A stretch of DNA of 64,000 bases. Source: Phascolomyces articulosus. Lineage: Eukaryota; Mucoromycota; Mucoromycetes; Mucorales; Lichtheimiaceae. This document shows, in pieces, positions 32,201-43,679 of this stretch. Numbering within the stretch: position 1 is the first letter of the stretch; each line of letters begins with the position of its first letter. The notes beneath the pieces were generated by a model. That model made no database searches, had not been told where the DNA came from, and saw only the letters and a program-made list of their open reading frames with translations. The stretch covers positions 1,612,001-1,676,000 of the forward strand of contig JAIXMP010000006.1 in assembly GCA_025677815.1 (NCBI GenBank), read 5' to 3'. The translations under genes were made by a program, and so were the position numbers.

Positions 32201-35200
32201 CCTAATGAGAGTAAATTAATCTTTCTTTCCTCATTATATCAATATATCAATATTAATAAAATAGATCAGCTTCTACTACTGTTACTGCTTCACCACTGGA
32301 ACATAATAATAATTTACCTGCTTCGTCTGATGGTCCTACTTTTGCTGCTCGAATTCATCCTGATAATTATATTCCTTCTCATAACCTACAATCAAATACT
32401 CTTCCCAATGGTCGTCAAGATCTTGGTGAAATGAATGTTGTTTGTTCGTCCTGCAATGCAAAAATGTGGATTAGAGAAAAAAGTGCCGGTACCATTGCTG
32501 ATCCGAAATTTTCTTTTTGTTGTAACAAGGGAAAAGTTTCTTTTACTCTACCTCCTCCTCCTCCTCCCCCTGAGCTTCTGTCTCTCTTGCTTAATTTAGA
32601 TGGCTCTTCTAAAGATTTTCGAAAAAAAATTCGCTTATATAATTCGGCTTTTGCTTTTGCTTCCATTGGAGCGCGGGTACAGATACTACGAATCTTTCAT
32701 ATTTAAATTTTTCATTCCTACAATTGACATTTATTTCTTTGTTTTTAGTTTTATATTGATTAATCTCGCTTATTTATACTTAAACTATGTTTTTACTGCT
32801 ATATGAAATTAGTATGATGCAAACTTGGCAAATGAAAGACAAGGTGTCTATAGTTTTCGAGTGAATGGTATGATAACTCATCGAATTGCAAAATCGTTAC
32901 ACCCACCGGATGGTATACAACCTGGCTTTTCACAATTTTATATCTATGATTCTGAATCGCAGATCCAACTGCGAAATAATCTTTTTGGAGGGTTAAATGA
33001 AACAACATTACGCTCTTTACAAACCATGATTGACCGTGTAAACCCTTTGTCCCATATTTATCAACAAGCAGCTGATCGTCTTCAAATGAACCCTGAAGAC
33101 AATTTTTCTATTATTATTCATTCCAATCGAACACCTTCCCGTGGCCATTATGGCCAATATTTAACTCCTACTTCTGCTGAAATTGCTGCTATTCTTCCTA
33201 ATTATGGTTCTGTCGGGGCTTATCGTGATGTAGTTATTACAATCCGTGGTGGTGGTTTGATGCGTATTAAGGAACAGCACCCTTTATATGATCCTGCTCA
33301 TTATGTACTTTTGTTTCCACGTGGTGAACAGGGATGGGCTGCTCCATTACCAAATTCTTTACCAAATAATCAATGTGAGCTTTGATTTTCATATATTTGA
33401 CCTATTTATGATGATTAAGCTGTATTGAGAGATAAAACAAAATTATAAGTTAATTTTTCTAAATTGAATATGATATTAGCAAATATATTCAATTTTGAAT
33501 CTGATCCTAATAATGACGAATCCAATTCAACAACTCCTATGCGTTATTATGCCTATCTACTTCACGATCGTGATAATTACTATATTGTTTATTATCAGCG
33601 TCTTTTTCATCAATTTGTCGTTGATATGTGGGTCAAAGTTGAACAACATCGACTGGAATTTATACGACATAATCAAGCATCTCTTCGGGCAGAAGTTTTG
33701 GATGGCTTAGTAGATGCTATTGACGGTGAAATTGCTCGAAATATTGGATCCACTATACTTCTTCCTGCAACATTTATTGGAAGTCCACGAGATATGAATA
33801 GTAGATATCAGGATTCAATGGCAATTGTTAGGCATTTTTCAAAACCTGATCTATTTGTAACATTTACGTGCAATCCTAATTGGATTGAAATTACACGTGC
33901 TCTCAAACCAGGCCAAAAACGTACAGATCGCCCTGACTTAACTGCTCGAGTATTTCGTATGAAGGTAGCAAATGGAATTCATTATGCCTTCTGCTGTATA
34001 TTTTACTTTTTTTCTTATTCTTTTGATATTCCCTTTGTTATTATTTTTTTTAACTTACAGCTTAATGCATTGATGGATGATTTAACAAAAAAACATGTTT
34101 TGGGAACTGTCGCTGCTCATATATCTGTTGTTGAATTTCAAAAACGTGGTTTACCGCATTGCCATATACTTTTAATTTTATCTCCTGACTGTAAACCTTC
34201 CAGTCCGACTGATTATGATAATATTGTATCCGCTGAGATCCCTGACCCAGTTCAGCATCCTGCTGCTTATGCTACTGTCACACGCAACATGATGCATGGT
34301 CCATGTGGCCCAACTTTTGTAGACTCTGCTCCTTGCATGGATCATGGAAATTGCTCTAAACGATATCCTAAAACATTTGTTGAGGAGACTACTGAAGCAG
34401 ATGAAGGTGGATATCCTGTATATCGTCGACGTAATAACGGTAGAACAGTGATTGTAAACAGATCTGGACGACAATATACATTGGATAATAGATGGGTTGT
34501 ACCACATAATATCTACTTATGTACCAAATATGATGCTCATTTGAATGTAGAAATTTGCAACAATATTCGAGCTGTTAAATATCTTTATAAATATGTTTAT
34601 AAAGGCCACGATCGAGCAATGATGTCTATGCGCCATCATCGAAATAATAATAACCCTAATCCTAACGATGAAGATGCTGTTACTGATGAGACTACTTTAT
34701 ATCAAGAAGCTCGATATGTTTCCGCATCTGAATCATTTTGGCGTATCTTTGGTTTTAAATTACATACACAGATACCATATGTCCAAACTTTAGCTATACA
34801 TTTACCAGGGCAACAAAGTATTTATTATCGTCCAAATCAACCTGTTCAACAAGTAATTGATCGTGCACGTTTAAAGATATCTACATTAGATGCATATTTT
34901 GAATTAAATCGGTAGGTGTATAGGTGTATATAAATCACAATACTCCTTTCATCATATAGACTTTTTAATAGTACGTTAGGTTCATGCACAGTTTCTTAAA
35001 AACTTATGAAAGAAATATTATTAATTATTATTCTTATTGTTACTGTTATCGTCATTTAAAAGCAATGACCTTAATAACCGTGAATTATGTTACCATCAAA
35101 TTCCCACTCGATACTCTTGGAATACATCCGGAAGACGAAATTACTGGAATGCACGAACACGGTCGACTGCTTCTGTTGGTCGTGTTGCTTTTGTATCACC

Positions 35201-37394
35201 AGCTGATATGGAACGTTTTTCTTTACGCCTCCTATTAGATAATGTCCCAGGACCACAAAGTTTTGATGATTTATATACCTATAATGGTCGACGATACGCG
35301 ACTTTCCAAGAGGTTGCTTCTGCACGTTTGTTACTGGAAAGTGATGAAGAGTATGATCTTTGTCTTGCCGAAGCCATATCTGTTGTCACATCCATTCCTC
35401 AGCTTCGACGTATATTTGTTACTTTACTCATTTTTGCAAATCCTTCAAATCCAGGTGCTTTATGGCAAAAAATACTGTAATAATTTTTCTGAAGATTATC
35501 AACATCGCTATCGACTGAATAATTTGGAACCTGATATTGCACGTTGTAATGCACAGGCATTAATTGATATAAATAACCTTCTTGCTGACCATAATACTTC
35601 TCTTGATCGATTTCCTACTCTTCCACCGTTGCCTAATCTTTCATCCTTTGTGACGGAAATCCCTCCTCATCCACAATCCACAATTAATAATCAAACTAAC
35701 ACTCTTGAAGAACTTGCACAATTTGCTGAAGAGTCCAAAAGGAAACTTAACGCAGATCAGTATGCTGCTTTTAATGCCATTACTGCTGCAATTGAAGATC
35801 CGACAATTGAGCAACGTGCTTTTTTTTTTGGATGGTCCAGGTGGCAGTGGTAAAACGTTTTTGTATAATACTCTCCTCGCACACGTTCGATCGCAAGGAA
35901 AAACTGCTATTGCTGTTGCTTCTACTGGTGTCGCAGCTATACTCCTTAAAGAAGGCACCACAGCACACAATATGTTCAGAATTCCAGTTGAAAGCTTGGA
36001 TGAGTCCTCGACATGTCCCGTTAGTGTCCAAAGTGACAGGGCTCAGCTTATTCGTGATGCATCTTTGATCATTTGGGATGAAGTACCCATGGTCCATCGT
36101 CATGCTGTGGAGGCTGTAAATAGAACACTAAAGGATATTTTGGATACAACTGATTCTATGTCAGAAAACACAATTTTTGGAAACAAAGTGGTAGTCTTAG
36201 GTGGTGATTTTCGCCAAACTCTTCCAGTTGTAAAACATGGATCAAGAGGTGAATCTGTTGATGCAAGTATAATCCGCTCGCCTCTATGGAGTTCAATTCA
36301 TACTTTTCATTTAACAATCAACATGCGACTACAAAATCTCCAGAATAACAGCGACTATGCAGAAAGACAGCGACAATTTGCACACGATCTGCTTCAAATT
36401 GGTGATGGACAAATACCTCCAAGTAACAAATCATATTCATCACATAAAAAAAAAGCTATATATAATAAACAACTTTTTTTTTATTTTAATAGTTCGTCCA
36501 AACTCGGAATATATTTACCTTCACCATGATAACTGTTTACGTGGATCGAACATTAATAATCTTTTAGATGTCATTTACCCTAACCTCGAAAGACACATAG
36601 ACATAGACACACAGTATTTCGCTGAAAGAGCAATACTTTCTTCAAAAAACAATGTGGTCGATACCATTAATAAAATTGCCACCGATAAATTTCCAGGAGA
36701 AGCTAAAGTATACTCAAGTGCGGACATGGTTTGTGATCAACAATACGCAAACCAGTTACCTATTGAATATATAAATTCATTGTCTATCTCAGGTGTTTAT
36801 CATTTCTGCACCACTATTACATATATAATTAAATACATTAAATATAATAACAAAATCTTCATTTTTGTTAATAATGCATTATTGCATTATTATTTTTTCA
36901 AACATTCATAATTACCTAGGATTTCCACCTCATCGCCTTCGACTAAAACCTAATCAACCTATTATCCTACTCCGTAATCTCAATCCAGCTGAAGGTCTTT
37001 GTAATGGAACAAAACTGATCTGTCGACTTTACATACCCATTTGATAGAAGCTGAAATCGCAAGTGGTAATCATATAGGCGATCGTGTCTTCATACCAAGG
37101 ATTAAATTAATTTGTTCCTCAAAATTATCAGGTTTGCCGTGTGAAATCTCCAGAAAGCAGTTACCTGTAAAGCCAGCCTTTGCTTTGACTATAAATAAAG
37201 CTCAGGGTCAAACACTGAATCACGTCGGCCTTTATCTTCCTGATCCAGTGTTTTCCCATGGTCAATTATATGTTGGTATTTCACGGGTAACTGACTATAG
37301 AAATTTAAATATCATGCCAGAGTGGGATAATCAAACCGGCCACCCAATTACAAAAAATGTTGTTTTTACTGAAATCTTCTCCCCTCCATTATAG
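31724..37394 (+). pseudogene. Helitron RepHel protein: HUH replication initiator plus Pif1-family helicase
   Basis: Spliced over eight exons; donors/acceptors give introns 31996-32264, 32677-32812, 33375-33479, 33965-34060, 34912-35062, 36423-36492 and 36793-36919. It begins with a zinc-knuckle-like CSACGSTSHSRRSFHGCP and a Cys pair CSSCNAKMW. The Helitron_like_N domain and Rep part follow: HUH motif in KRGLPHCHILL and two Tyr in VKYLYKYVYKG. The Pif1-type helicase shows GPGGSGKT, IIWDEVPM, LGGDFRQTLPV and a C-terminal INKAQGQTL. It would nick and unwind DNA for rolling-circle transposition. Frame changes at an A run near 35463-35469, a T run at 35821-35829 and near 37010-37040 break it. Confidence 0.8.
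32152..32200. repeat. (TA)n(TG)n microsatellite
   Basis: About 13 TA units followed by about 12 TG units, inside the first predicted intron of the Helitron gene. A Z-DNA-prone, slippage-prone tract. Confidence 0.9.
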
Positions 37395-37879
37395 ATTTCT
37401 TTTTATTCTTTCTCTTTTACCTTACAATAATACTTTAATAGTTAACAACAGTTTACAGTCAGCATCATAACCTCTTTAAAAATCATTACTGCTGTAAATA
37501 ATAATTTATTTAGTCAATGTTTTTATTACATGCATTTATTTATACTACTCTTATAAGTACCATCGTTACATATAAGAAATGAAGTGGCTATTCATAAGGA
37601 TTAATACATCATAAAAGCTATTCTCATACTTGCTGATGAAACTATTACTATTTTGTTATCATAATGCATATTTGATGAATATGTCAGTCATAATGTTCAT
37701 AATTAGTATGTTTTTTATGTATGCAAACAACAGTAATAGAATCCATCATTAGCTCTTATAACTATGCCATTAATTAGTGTTGCTGTTTTTATTTACTTAA
37801 ACACAAACAAAAATATACAATATTGATGTTATTATAAAATTATTATATATAGCATTACTTCTACAAAACTACAATGCAA
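37395..37879. other. Helitron 3' non-coding region
   Basis: AT-rich, no gene seen. Confidence 0.4.
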
Positions 37880-38022
37880 CATTGAACAAGAGTCCTCGGG
37901 GGGTCTGGGGGCTTGCCCCCAGCTTGGGGGTCAAGGGGGATTTCCCCCTTGCGACGCGTTTTCTGTTGAATGACCCGTAGCGAAGCGAAGGGGCCGAAGC
38001 AAAGCGAGGCAAGAAACGCTAG
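37880..38022 (+). repeat. GC-rich hairpin region, candidate Helitron 3' terminus
   Basis: Abruptly GC-rich against its surroundings. It contains GGGGGCTTGCCCCC (perfect stem) and GGGGGATTTCCCCC (perfect stem), then repeated GCGAAGCGA units, and ends in CTAG just before T. Helitrons end in CTRR with a hairpin shortly upstream, which this fits. It could instead be an independent GC-rich repeat. Confidence 0.55.
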
Positions 38023-38640
38023 TCATAAATTATTATATTATAGCAGTATACAGGAAGTATCTTCTTAATATGGTGTCTACCCAAAAAGGCAATTCTGTTT
38101 CTTTGTTTGACAAAACGTTTTTGAAACGGGTTCCCTTCTGTAAATTTATATTTTCTTCAACTCAATACAAAAAAGATCACATACTCAGTGAAGAGCCATA
38201 TTTTCTTCTGCATATGCGTCTTTATTGTTCATCAGATTTAGTGAGCTCATCGAAGTGTCATCAACCAACAAATGCTTTTTTCATCCACGTACTGTTCCTG
38301 CATCAGCGGTAACAATGATACGAAAACATATCGGAAATCCGCGTCCTCTGAAGTCCTGTAAAGTCCGGCGTCTTTAGAACTTCCCTTTTCATATGCGTGC
38401 ATATTGGAGCTGACTTGGAGAATAATATGTGCATATTATACCCTGGCGTCCTGGTACTTTTTCGTTTATGACAATAATTGACTTCTATCATTTTTCGTAC
38501 TCTTTTGCAACTAAATGATTGACATGAACAATTTAAATTTCAAGATTTCAATAAAAAATATCATAAAAAATTAATTTGACCGATTAAAGTGTAGATATAT
38601 AATAACTTGAAAAGATATTTTTATTATATCAAAAAAAAAA
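38023..38640. other. Intergenic between Helitron and Crypton
   Basis: One open frame of 80 codons at 38070-38312 (MVSTQKGNSVSLFDK...) is more mixed in composition than its surroundings but has no recognised motif. Otherwise AT-rich with an A run at 38631-38640. Confidence 0.3.
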
Positions 38641-38672
38641 ACCATACTCTAACTATTAAAACTAATACAACT

Positions 38673-41137
38673 TTATTCCTCCTCAGATCTCGTATTCCAT
38701 TTCGGTCGATTTTTCTTTTCACTCATCCAATTGATTGAGGGATTTCCTAAGATTTTTCTCCGGTCATTAACCTCTTTGAGGGCGTCTTCATGAGTAAGTC
38801 CATACTTTTCAGCAAAAGAATATATGTCACGAATAACAACTTTGCGACGATTGATAAATTTATCGTCCCCTCTTCGCCAACGCGTACCCCAACGACGCTC
38901 TAATTCTTGAACTGCAGGTGAACCAGATAACCCTTCATGCCATTCACACCAAAGATCATCGAGGGATATGATACCGCGACTCATTTTGTAAATGGGTGGT
39001 TGGTCTGTGTTGTTAGAAGATGTTGTGGCGCTGTTGGATAAGGTGGTGACATTGTTGGATTAGATAGGCGTGAAGGTACTGAGTTCAAGCTGGGAGGTAT
39101 CGGCGGTAGGTACAGAGATAGGTGGTGAGGAGGATGTTGATGGATTATGATTACAGTTGCGGTTATAAGAAGGATCGACATGCAACCTGAGAGGAATACG
39201 ACCAGAGGTAAAGTCGTCGATAAACTGCGTTGTACGTTCTGATTGTCTTTCAACAGTTTCCGTGAGTATGTCTATTTTGGTGGAGAGGTCGGTGTGCATT
39301 GTACGAACAGTATTATGCATTGCCGGCATTGCTAATTGAAGTTGCAAGTCTTGAGGTGTTGGTGCTGCTCTTATGGCTTGGCTCAATACACTAAAGATTC
39401 TTGGTAAGTAATTGGAACTCATGACTGTTTCTTCTTTTTTTTACTTTTCTACTTACTTTTTGAATTCGATATACTGTGGATCCTGGAAAAGAGGAGCATT
39501 CTAAATGGATAAGCGTGGATAAAGGTCTTGTAATGGAACAGAATCTTGGAGGAAAGAGACACTAAGCTCTCGTAACATTTTAAGGAAACCATCAGCAGCT
39601 ACGCTATCATCACCATCTCCTGCATTGATCCGTAACTGTACCGCTTCAACCCATGGAAACACTTTGCGACAGAGTTCAGGCGCAGGTTTTTTACTAGCAC
39701 GACGTAAATAAAAATCACCACCGTTTTTGTTGAAACCAGCCATGACACGAAGAAATGTTCGAGGGATATTGGTAAGGTAAGCTGATTCTAAAGCATCGTT
39801 TGTCCAACCACCAGCACGACGAATATCTGATTCACCAGCACCCCGAATATCCGCCATCTTTGCACCAGATTGTCGACCAGCATGTGTGATAGATAAAGAA
39901 CGAATTCCAGTCTTCTTGAAAGCATGACTGAAGGCACTACTATGTGCTTTTGGAGTCATCGCCCGAGTATTATCACTTTTATCACTTTTACATAACTTGA
40001 TATCATACCACTCCCGAGTTTTAGTCATATTTGGAAATTCTTCACCCTCGATATTCCAACGATGGAAAAGGTATAAGCTTAGCGCCATCCATGGACAAAG
40101 TTTGATTTCACTATTGCGGATACTGGAACGATATTGTGCCTTGCCAAATTAATTAGTCTTTCCATGATCCAATAACATTACTAGAGCGCGACATTCGATG
40201 TTAGGAGTTGGGCCTTCGCCTTCTAAGGACAGGGTTTGTATATCAGCCAATTCTAAATCTCGAAGGTTTTCGCCACGGAGAAGATTATAGTGGGAGAGTA
40301 GAAACATCAACGCATTACGATAGTGTTCGGATCGGTCCTTGTTTAAAAAGTAGTCCATAACATCAGACATTTCTTCAGGTGACGTATATCCATCAAAGAT
40401 AGTTCCTGCTGCACGATCTTCCCTGTTGGCACGTTTTTTTTGACGATCCAAGATCCTTGCATTCTTTAACAGCTTTTTGACTGGTCCGATACGTGGATGG
40501 TTGTCCATGGTATTAACTCCTGCTTATGTTGCTCCTTCCATAGGTCTGTAATTGCACTCACATACTGCTCAATGGTCGAAAAGCCGATAAGAAGAATACA
40601 TTCTTGTACTTGGGGGTCCAACTCTTCTTCAGTGTCTTCTTCAATATCTTCTTCTTCATTGTCGGCATTACCATTCTGGAAATCTCGGTCAATGGAATCT
40701 TCACCTTCCATTTCAGCTGCAGTTCTCCTTCTTCCAGGAACACGTCGCTCTCTACCAAGAACCTGAAAATAATAGTGTACTTAGTTTGCATGAAATAAAA
40801 TTATTGACTTAACAAACTTGGATATTTAAACGAAACACTTTCATTATGCTTACCTTTTCTTGCAAAAACAAATTTAACTTTTTACCAGTCACTTGCGTTT
40901 GGTTTATTAAAGGATACCCTTTAATATTCACACACCAGTCAATAAACTCTAGTTTCTTGGGTCCATACGCGTTTTTGGTGTTTATTGGTTGAAGGCCTTG
41001 AGCCATTTGGTTTGTTTGAGCCACTCCATCTTCTAACTCTTGTTCTAGTTCGGCCTGACGACGTGTTCTTGTTGTTCTTGAACTCTTCTGAATGAAGCTG
41101 TATTACGTGGTTGACGTTGACGTTGACGTTGAGACAT
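38673..41137 (-). pseudogene. Crypton-type tyrosine recombinase with GCR1_C domain, dead
   Basis: Reads from ATG 41137 to 38673 with one intron (40853-40763). The N-terminal block is NAYGPKKLEFIDWC. The recombinase core is LLRGENLRDLEL (first Arg), THAGRQSGAKMADIRG (His-x-x-Arg), and AYLTNIPRTFLRVMAGF (Tyr). A C-terminal GCR1_C-like domain (SLDDLWCEWHEGLSG, RRWGTRWRRG) completes it, a combination known from fungal Cryptons. Breaks: frame changes near 41080-41100 and 40520-40545, and three in-frame stops at 40149-40151 (TAA), 39501-39503 (TAG) and 39060-39062 (TAA). Each stop fits one C-to-T change in a Gln codon. Cryptons lack inverted repeats, so the element ends are not defined. Confidence 0.82.
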
Positions 41138-42232
41138 GGTTGTTATAATAAAACGAGAGAATGAAGTTTAATGTAATAGTTCAATAGTTTATGCAAATTT
41201 TGACCTTTATATAGTTTTCATGCAAACGATGCGTAGCAAAAAAAACCATACTATATCTATTGTAGTATATAATATATTTTTAAATATAGATAAACTTTCT
41301 ATCAAGTGTTTGGCATATATACTATCTTCTTTACGTATCCAATAAATTATATTCACATTAAGGAGCTACTTCTTTAATGACAGCTTATCATAAGATGCTT
41401 CGCATGCTCTATCTTTTTATTCAGTAGAGCGATTTAACTCCAAGAAATCTTATTTTATCTGCTCAGCAGCAACTTAATACTGTTGTTATATTATATTCAA
41501 AGGTGCCATATTTTGTCTATTTTTCAAATCACTTGTATTCAATTATATTAATCGTATAGTATATAGGTATACTCTTCAAAATACTCATTAAAAACACATT
41601 ATATTTGCTCTTTGTTATCATTTTTTTTATATTAAAAATTGGTTTATTTTTCAGGTTTCGCGCTTCGCGCGCTCAATCAACTACATTAGGAAATTTCATA
41701 TAGAATTGGAGTCCGCTTAAGGCTGAGGACGCAAGTCCCGGACGCACTATGGAACTTGAATAATATGCTCTACATATAAAACTATAACCAGAATTATCCT
41801 GATTATTTTACCTCCTCCATAAACCCCCCATCTTTGCTTAGTTTATTCTACTTTGGTTTGTCTTGTCATGTTCTCTCTCTTTGTAATATTTTCTTCTTGA
41901 TTTGTCTTGCCACATGTGGTCGCAATAACATCCCTTTAAACATGTTACATTAAAAAAAATACTATTGATTAGATTATACAAGTATTTAATATATAAGGTG
42001 TCATCTCATATATTGTGATTTTCCATTTCCCACTTCTATTTATTATTCCAAAAGCGAAATGAACGCCTTAAAAGTATTGAGAAATACTAACAATATCTCA
42101 AGACATGTTGTGCTGCCTCCTATTTTTTTTTTTTTTTTACATACTGAAAATAAAGAAAAAATACAGAGAAAATAAACTGTACGGTCAAAGGAAATAATAG
42201 AAAGTACCTCTATCCATTATATACTATAATTA
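41138..42232. other. Intergenic between Crypton and the HAD gene
   Basis: AT-rich; no gene supported. It contains the small GC-rich island listed at 41654-41755 and a T run near 42126-42138. The last part is the 3' region of the HAD gene. Confidence 0.45.
41654..41755. other. Unexplained GC-rich island with short palindromes
   Basis: Contains CGCGCTTCGCGCG (hairpin-forming) and, about 60 bases on, GTCCGCTTAAGG ... CCCGGACGC, where GTCCG and CGGAC can pair. No open frame and no tRNA shape is seen. Could be an end of a Crypton or Helitron relative, or a small structured RNA; nothing decides between these. Confidence 0.3.
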
Positions 42233-43279
42233 TCAGAATCGAAGATATTCCATTGCATACGTAGGCTCTGGACTTTCATACTGTAAGCAGAGTTGTTCAA
42301 TTGAAGAAACAAAATCATTTCCATTTCCCACCGAGACATTGTGAACTCCACCCAGTATAAGAACTACATCAAGATCTGCTTTACGGGCCCCAAGGACATC
42401 TGTCGATAGATTATCACCAATACAAAGTACTTTACGAACCTCGGAATCATGATTCGTATCAGATAGCAAGTACCGGTAGATCGTTGCAAATGGTTTCCCA
42501 AAATACAGTACTTTGCCTCCCATTTCCCGATAGAGTTCACCAATATATCCAGGACACATAAGCAGGCGTGGAGTCCCATCAGTATTTGATCCGTTCGGTG
42601 CGCGGATATCAGGGTTGGCGATAATCATTGGAATATTCTTTAGTAGACATTGTTGCAAATACGAATGATAGTGCTGCCGTACATTATTCGCATCGTTTGG
42701 GTTCACTGGATTTCCATGGCGTGGTAAGCTTATTATCAAACCGACGAGCACAAAATCAATATCTTGACAGTCTAGTGAAACAGGTATTATTTCGGGTGCC
42801 AAATCTTTATACAATGGTCCATGATAACTTGCATTCCCAATAAGATGAAATCGACCGGTTTTTATGTACTGTTGGGTGAATTCTTGGGCTGACAACATGA
42901 GAGATTCATTTTTGAAGAGCATTGTTGCTGAGCAATCAATTGCTTTGTTGTTGTTAAAAGGCTCATTGGAGGAACCACGGATTTGGTCAAAACAGCTTTG
43001 AAGAAATTGTCTTGTTACATCACCACTTGAAAGTACTCGTTTATAGCTGCTCTTGTCAATTCCATATTTGCTTTCCAGATCATCTGCAAGGACATGTCCA
43101 AGACGAGAAGAATTAGATAGTAAGATGGTTTCCAAATTGCATTCGCATAAGCTCTTTAAGCATACGCGCGAATACGGATAAGGCTCAACCCCGTCGTGTA
43201 GCACGCCATAAACATCACTTGCAATAATGGTGTATTGATTTGAAGATACAATATCGGCCAGACCTTGGATAAATCGCAT
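42233..43279 (-). CDS. HAD superfamily class IIA hydrolase (TIGR01459-like)
   Basis: Intronless, 348 residues, intact. Motif I is SDVYGVLHDG (Asp 22 the expected nucleophile), motif II ILLSNSSR (about 52-59), then a cap domain. A FGKPFATIYRYLL block and CIGDNLSTDVLGA supply the conserved Lys-Pro and acidic residues that hold magnesium. Class IIA HAD enzymes dephosphorylate small phosphorylated metabolites; the substrate is not predictable here. The DVYG form of motif I (aromatic in place of the second Asp) is characteristic of this TIGR01459-type subgroup and may alter chemistry. The start is the first ATG in frame. The gene lies with its start codon about 34 bases from the candidate KDZ transposon end, so its promoter may be within transposon DNA. 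Confidence 0.85.
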   Translation of the reverse strand: MRFIQGLADIVSSNQYTIIASDVYGVLHDGVEPYPYSRVCLKSLCECNLETILLSNSSRLGHVLADDLESKYGIDKSSYKRVLSSGDVTRQFLQSCFDQIRGSSNEPFNNNKAIDCSATMLFKNESLMLSAQEFTQQYIKTGRFHLIGNASYHGPLYKDLAPEIIPVSLDCQDIDFVLVGLIISLPRHGNPVNPNDANNVRQHYHSYLQQCLLKNIPMIIANPDIRAPNGSNTDGTPRLLMCPGYIGELYREMGGKVLYFGKPFATIYRYLLSDTNHDSEVRKVLCIGDNLSTDVLGARKADLDVVLILGGVHNVSVGNGNDFVSSIEQLCLQYESPEPTYAMEYLRF

Positions 43280-43430
43280 TGATATGAATCCTTTTTTTTA
43301 GGGGACTGGCACCAGTGGCACACAGATTTCGACCTTAGAACACCTTACCAATCTCCGCAACAGGATCCTAAAATAAATGAAAACTTTTCAGGAGCCACAG
43401 AATTCAACAGAATCCATATGAAATCACCCC

Positions 43431-43556
43431 AGGCAGACAGATCTCTCAGCTTAAAATCTGCCCTCTATAGTTTTATGTGTACAAGTAGGCATCTCTATAA
43501 AACCCCCCTGAGATAGAAAGTAGGTGACCTACTTTACCTACTCTCTTTTTTTACCA
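43431..43556 (+). repeat. Left inverted repeat of the KDZ element
   Basis: Pairs with 51031-51159 with few differences (shared block GGCAGACAGATCTCTCAGC, and TAGGTNACCTACTTTACC). Confidence 0.85.
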
Positions 43557-43679
43557 CCGCACGCTTTTTGTGTAATTTAATTCATAATGGAACAGTGTAA
43601 AAGTTTACTACCCTTTCTTCTTTGCTCTTTAATCATTATGGCACATTACTCTCAACATCAACAACGATAATAACAACAA

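Larger units (their letters stand above)
31724..38022 (+). mobile_element. Helitron rolling-circle transposon, decayed; 5' end not resolved
   Basis: Contains a spliced Rep-helicase gene and a candidate 3' end with GC-rich hairpins that finishes CTAG (38019-38022) followed by T, as expected for insertion between A and T. The true 5' end (TC after A) lies upstream of 31724, perhaps beyond the hypothetical gene at 30768, but could not be fixed by eye. Confidence 0.7.

Noticed and set aside
32415..32666. Minus-strand frame with Gly run in the Helitron
   Set aside because: Complement of a CCT repeat coding the poly-Pro segment of the Helitron protein.
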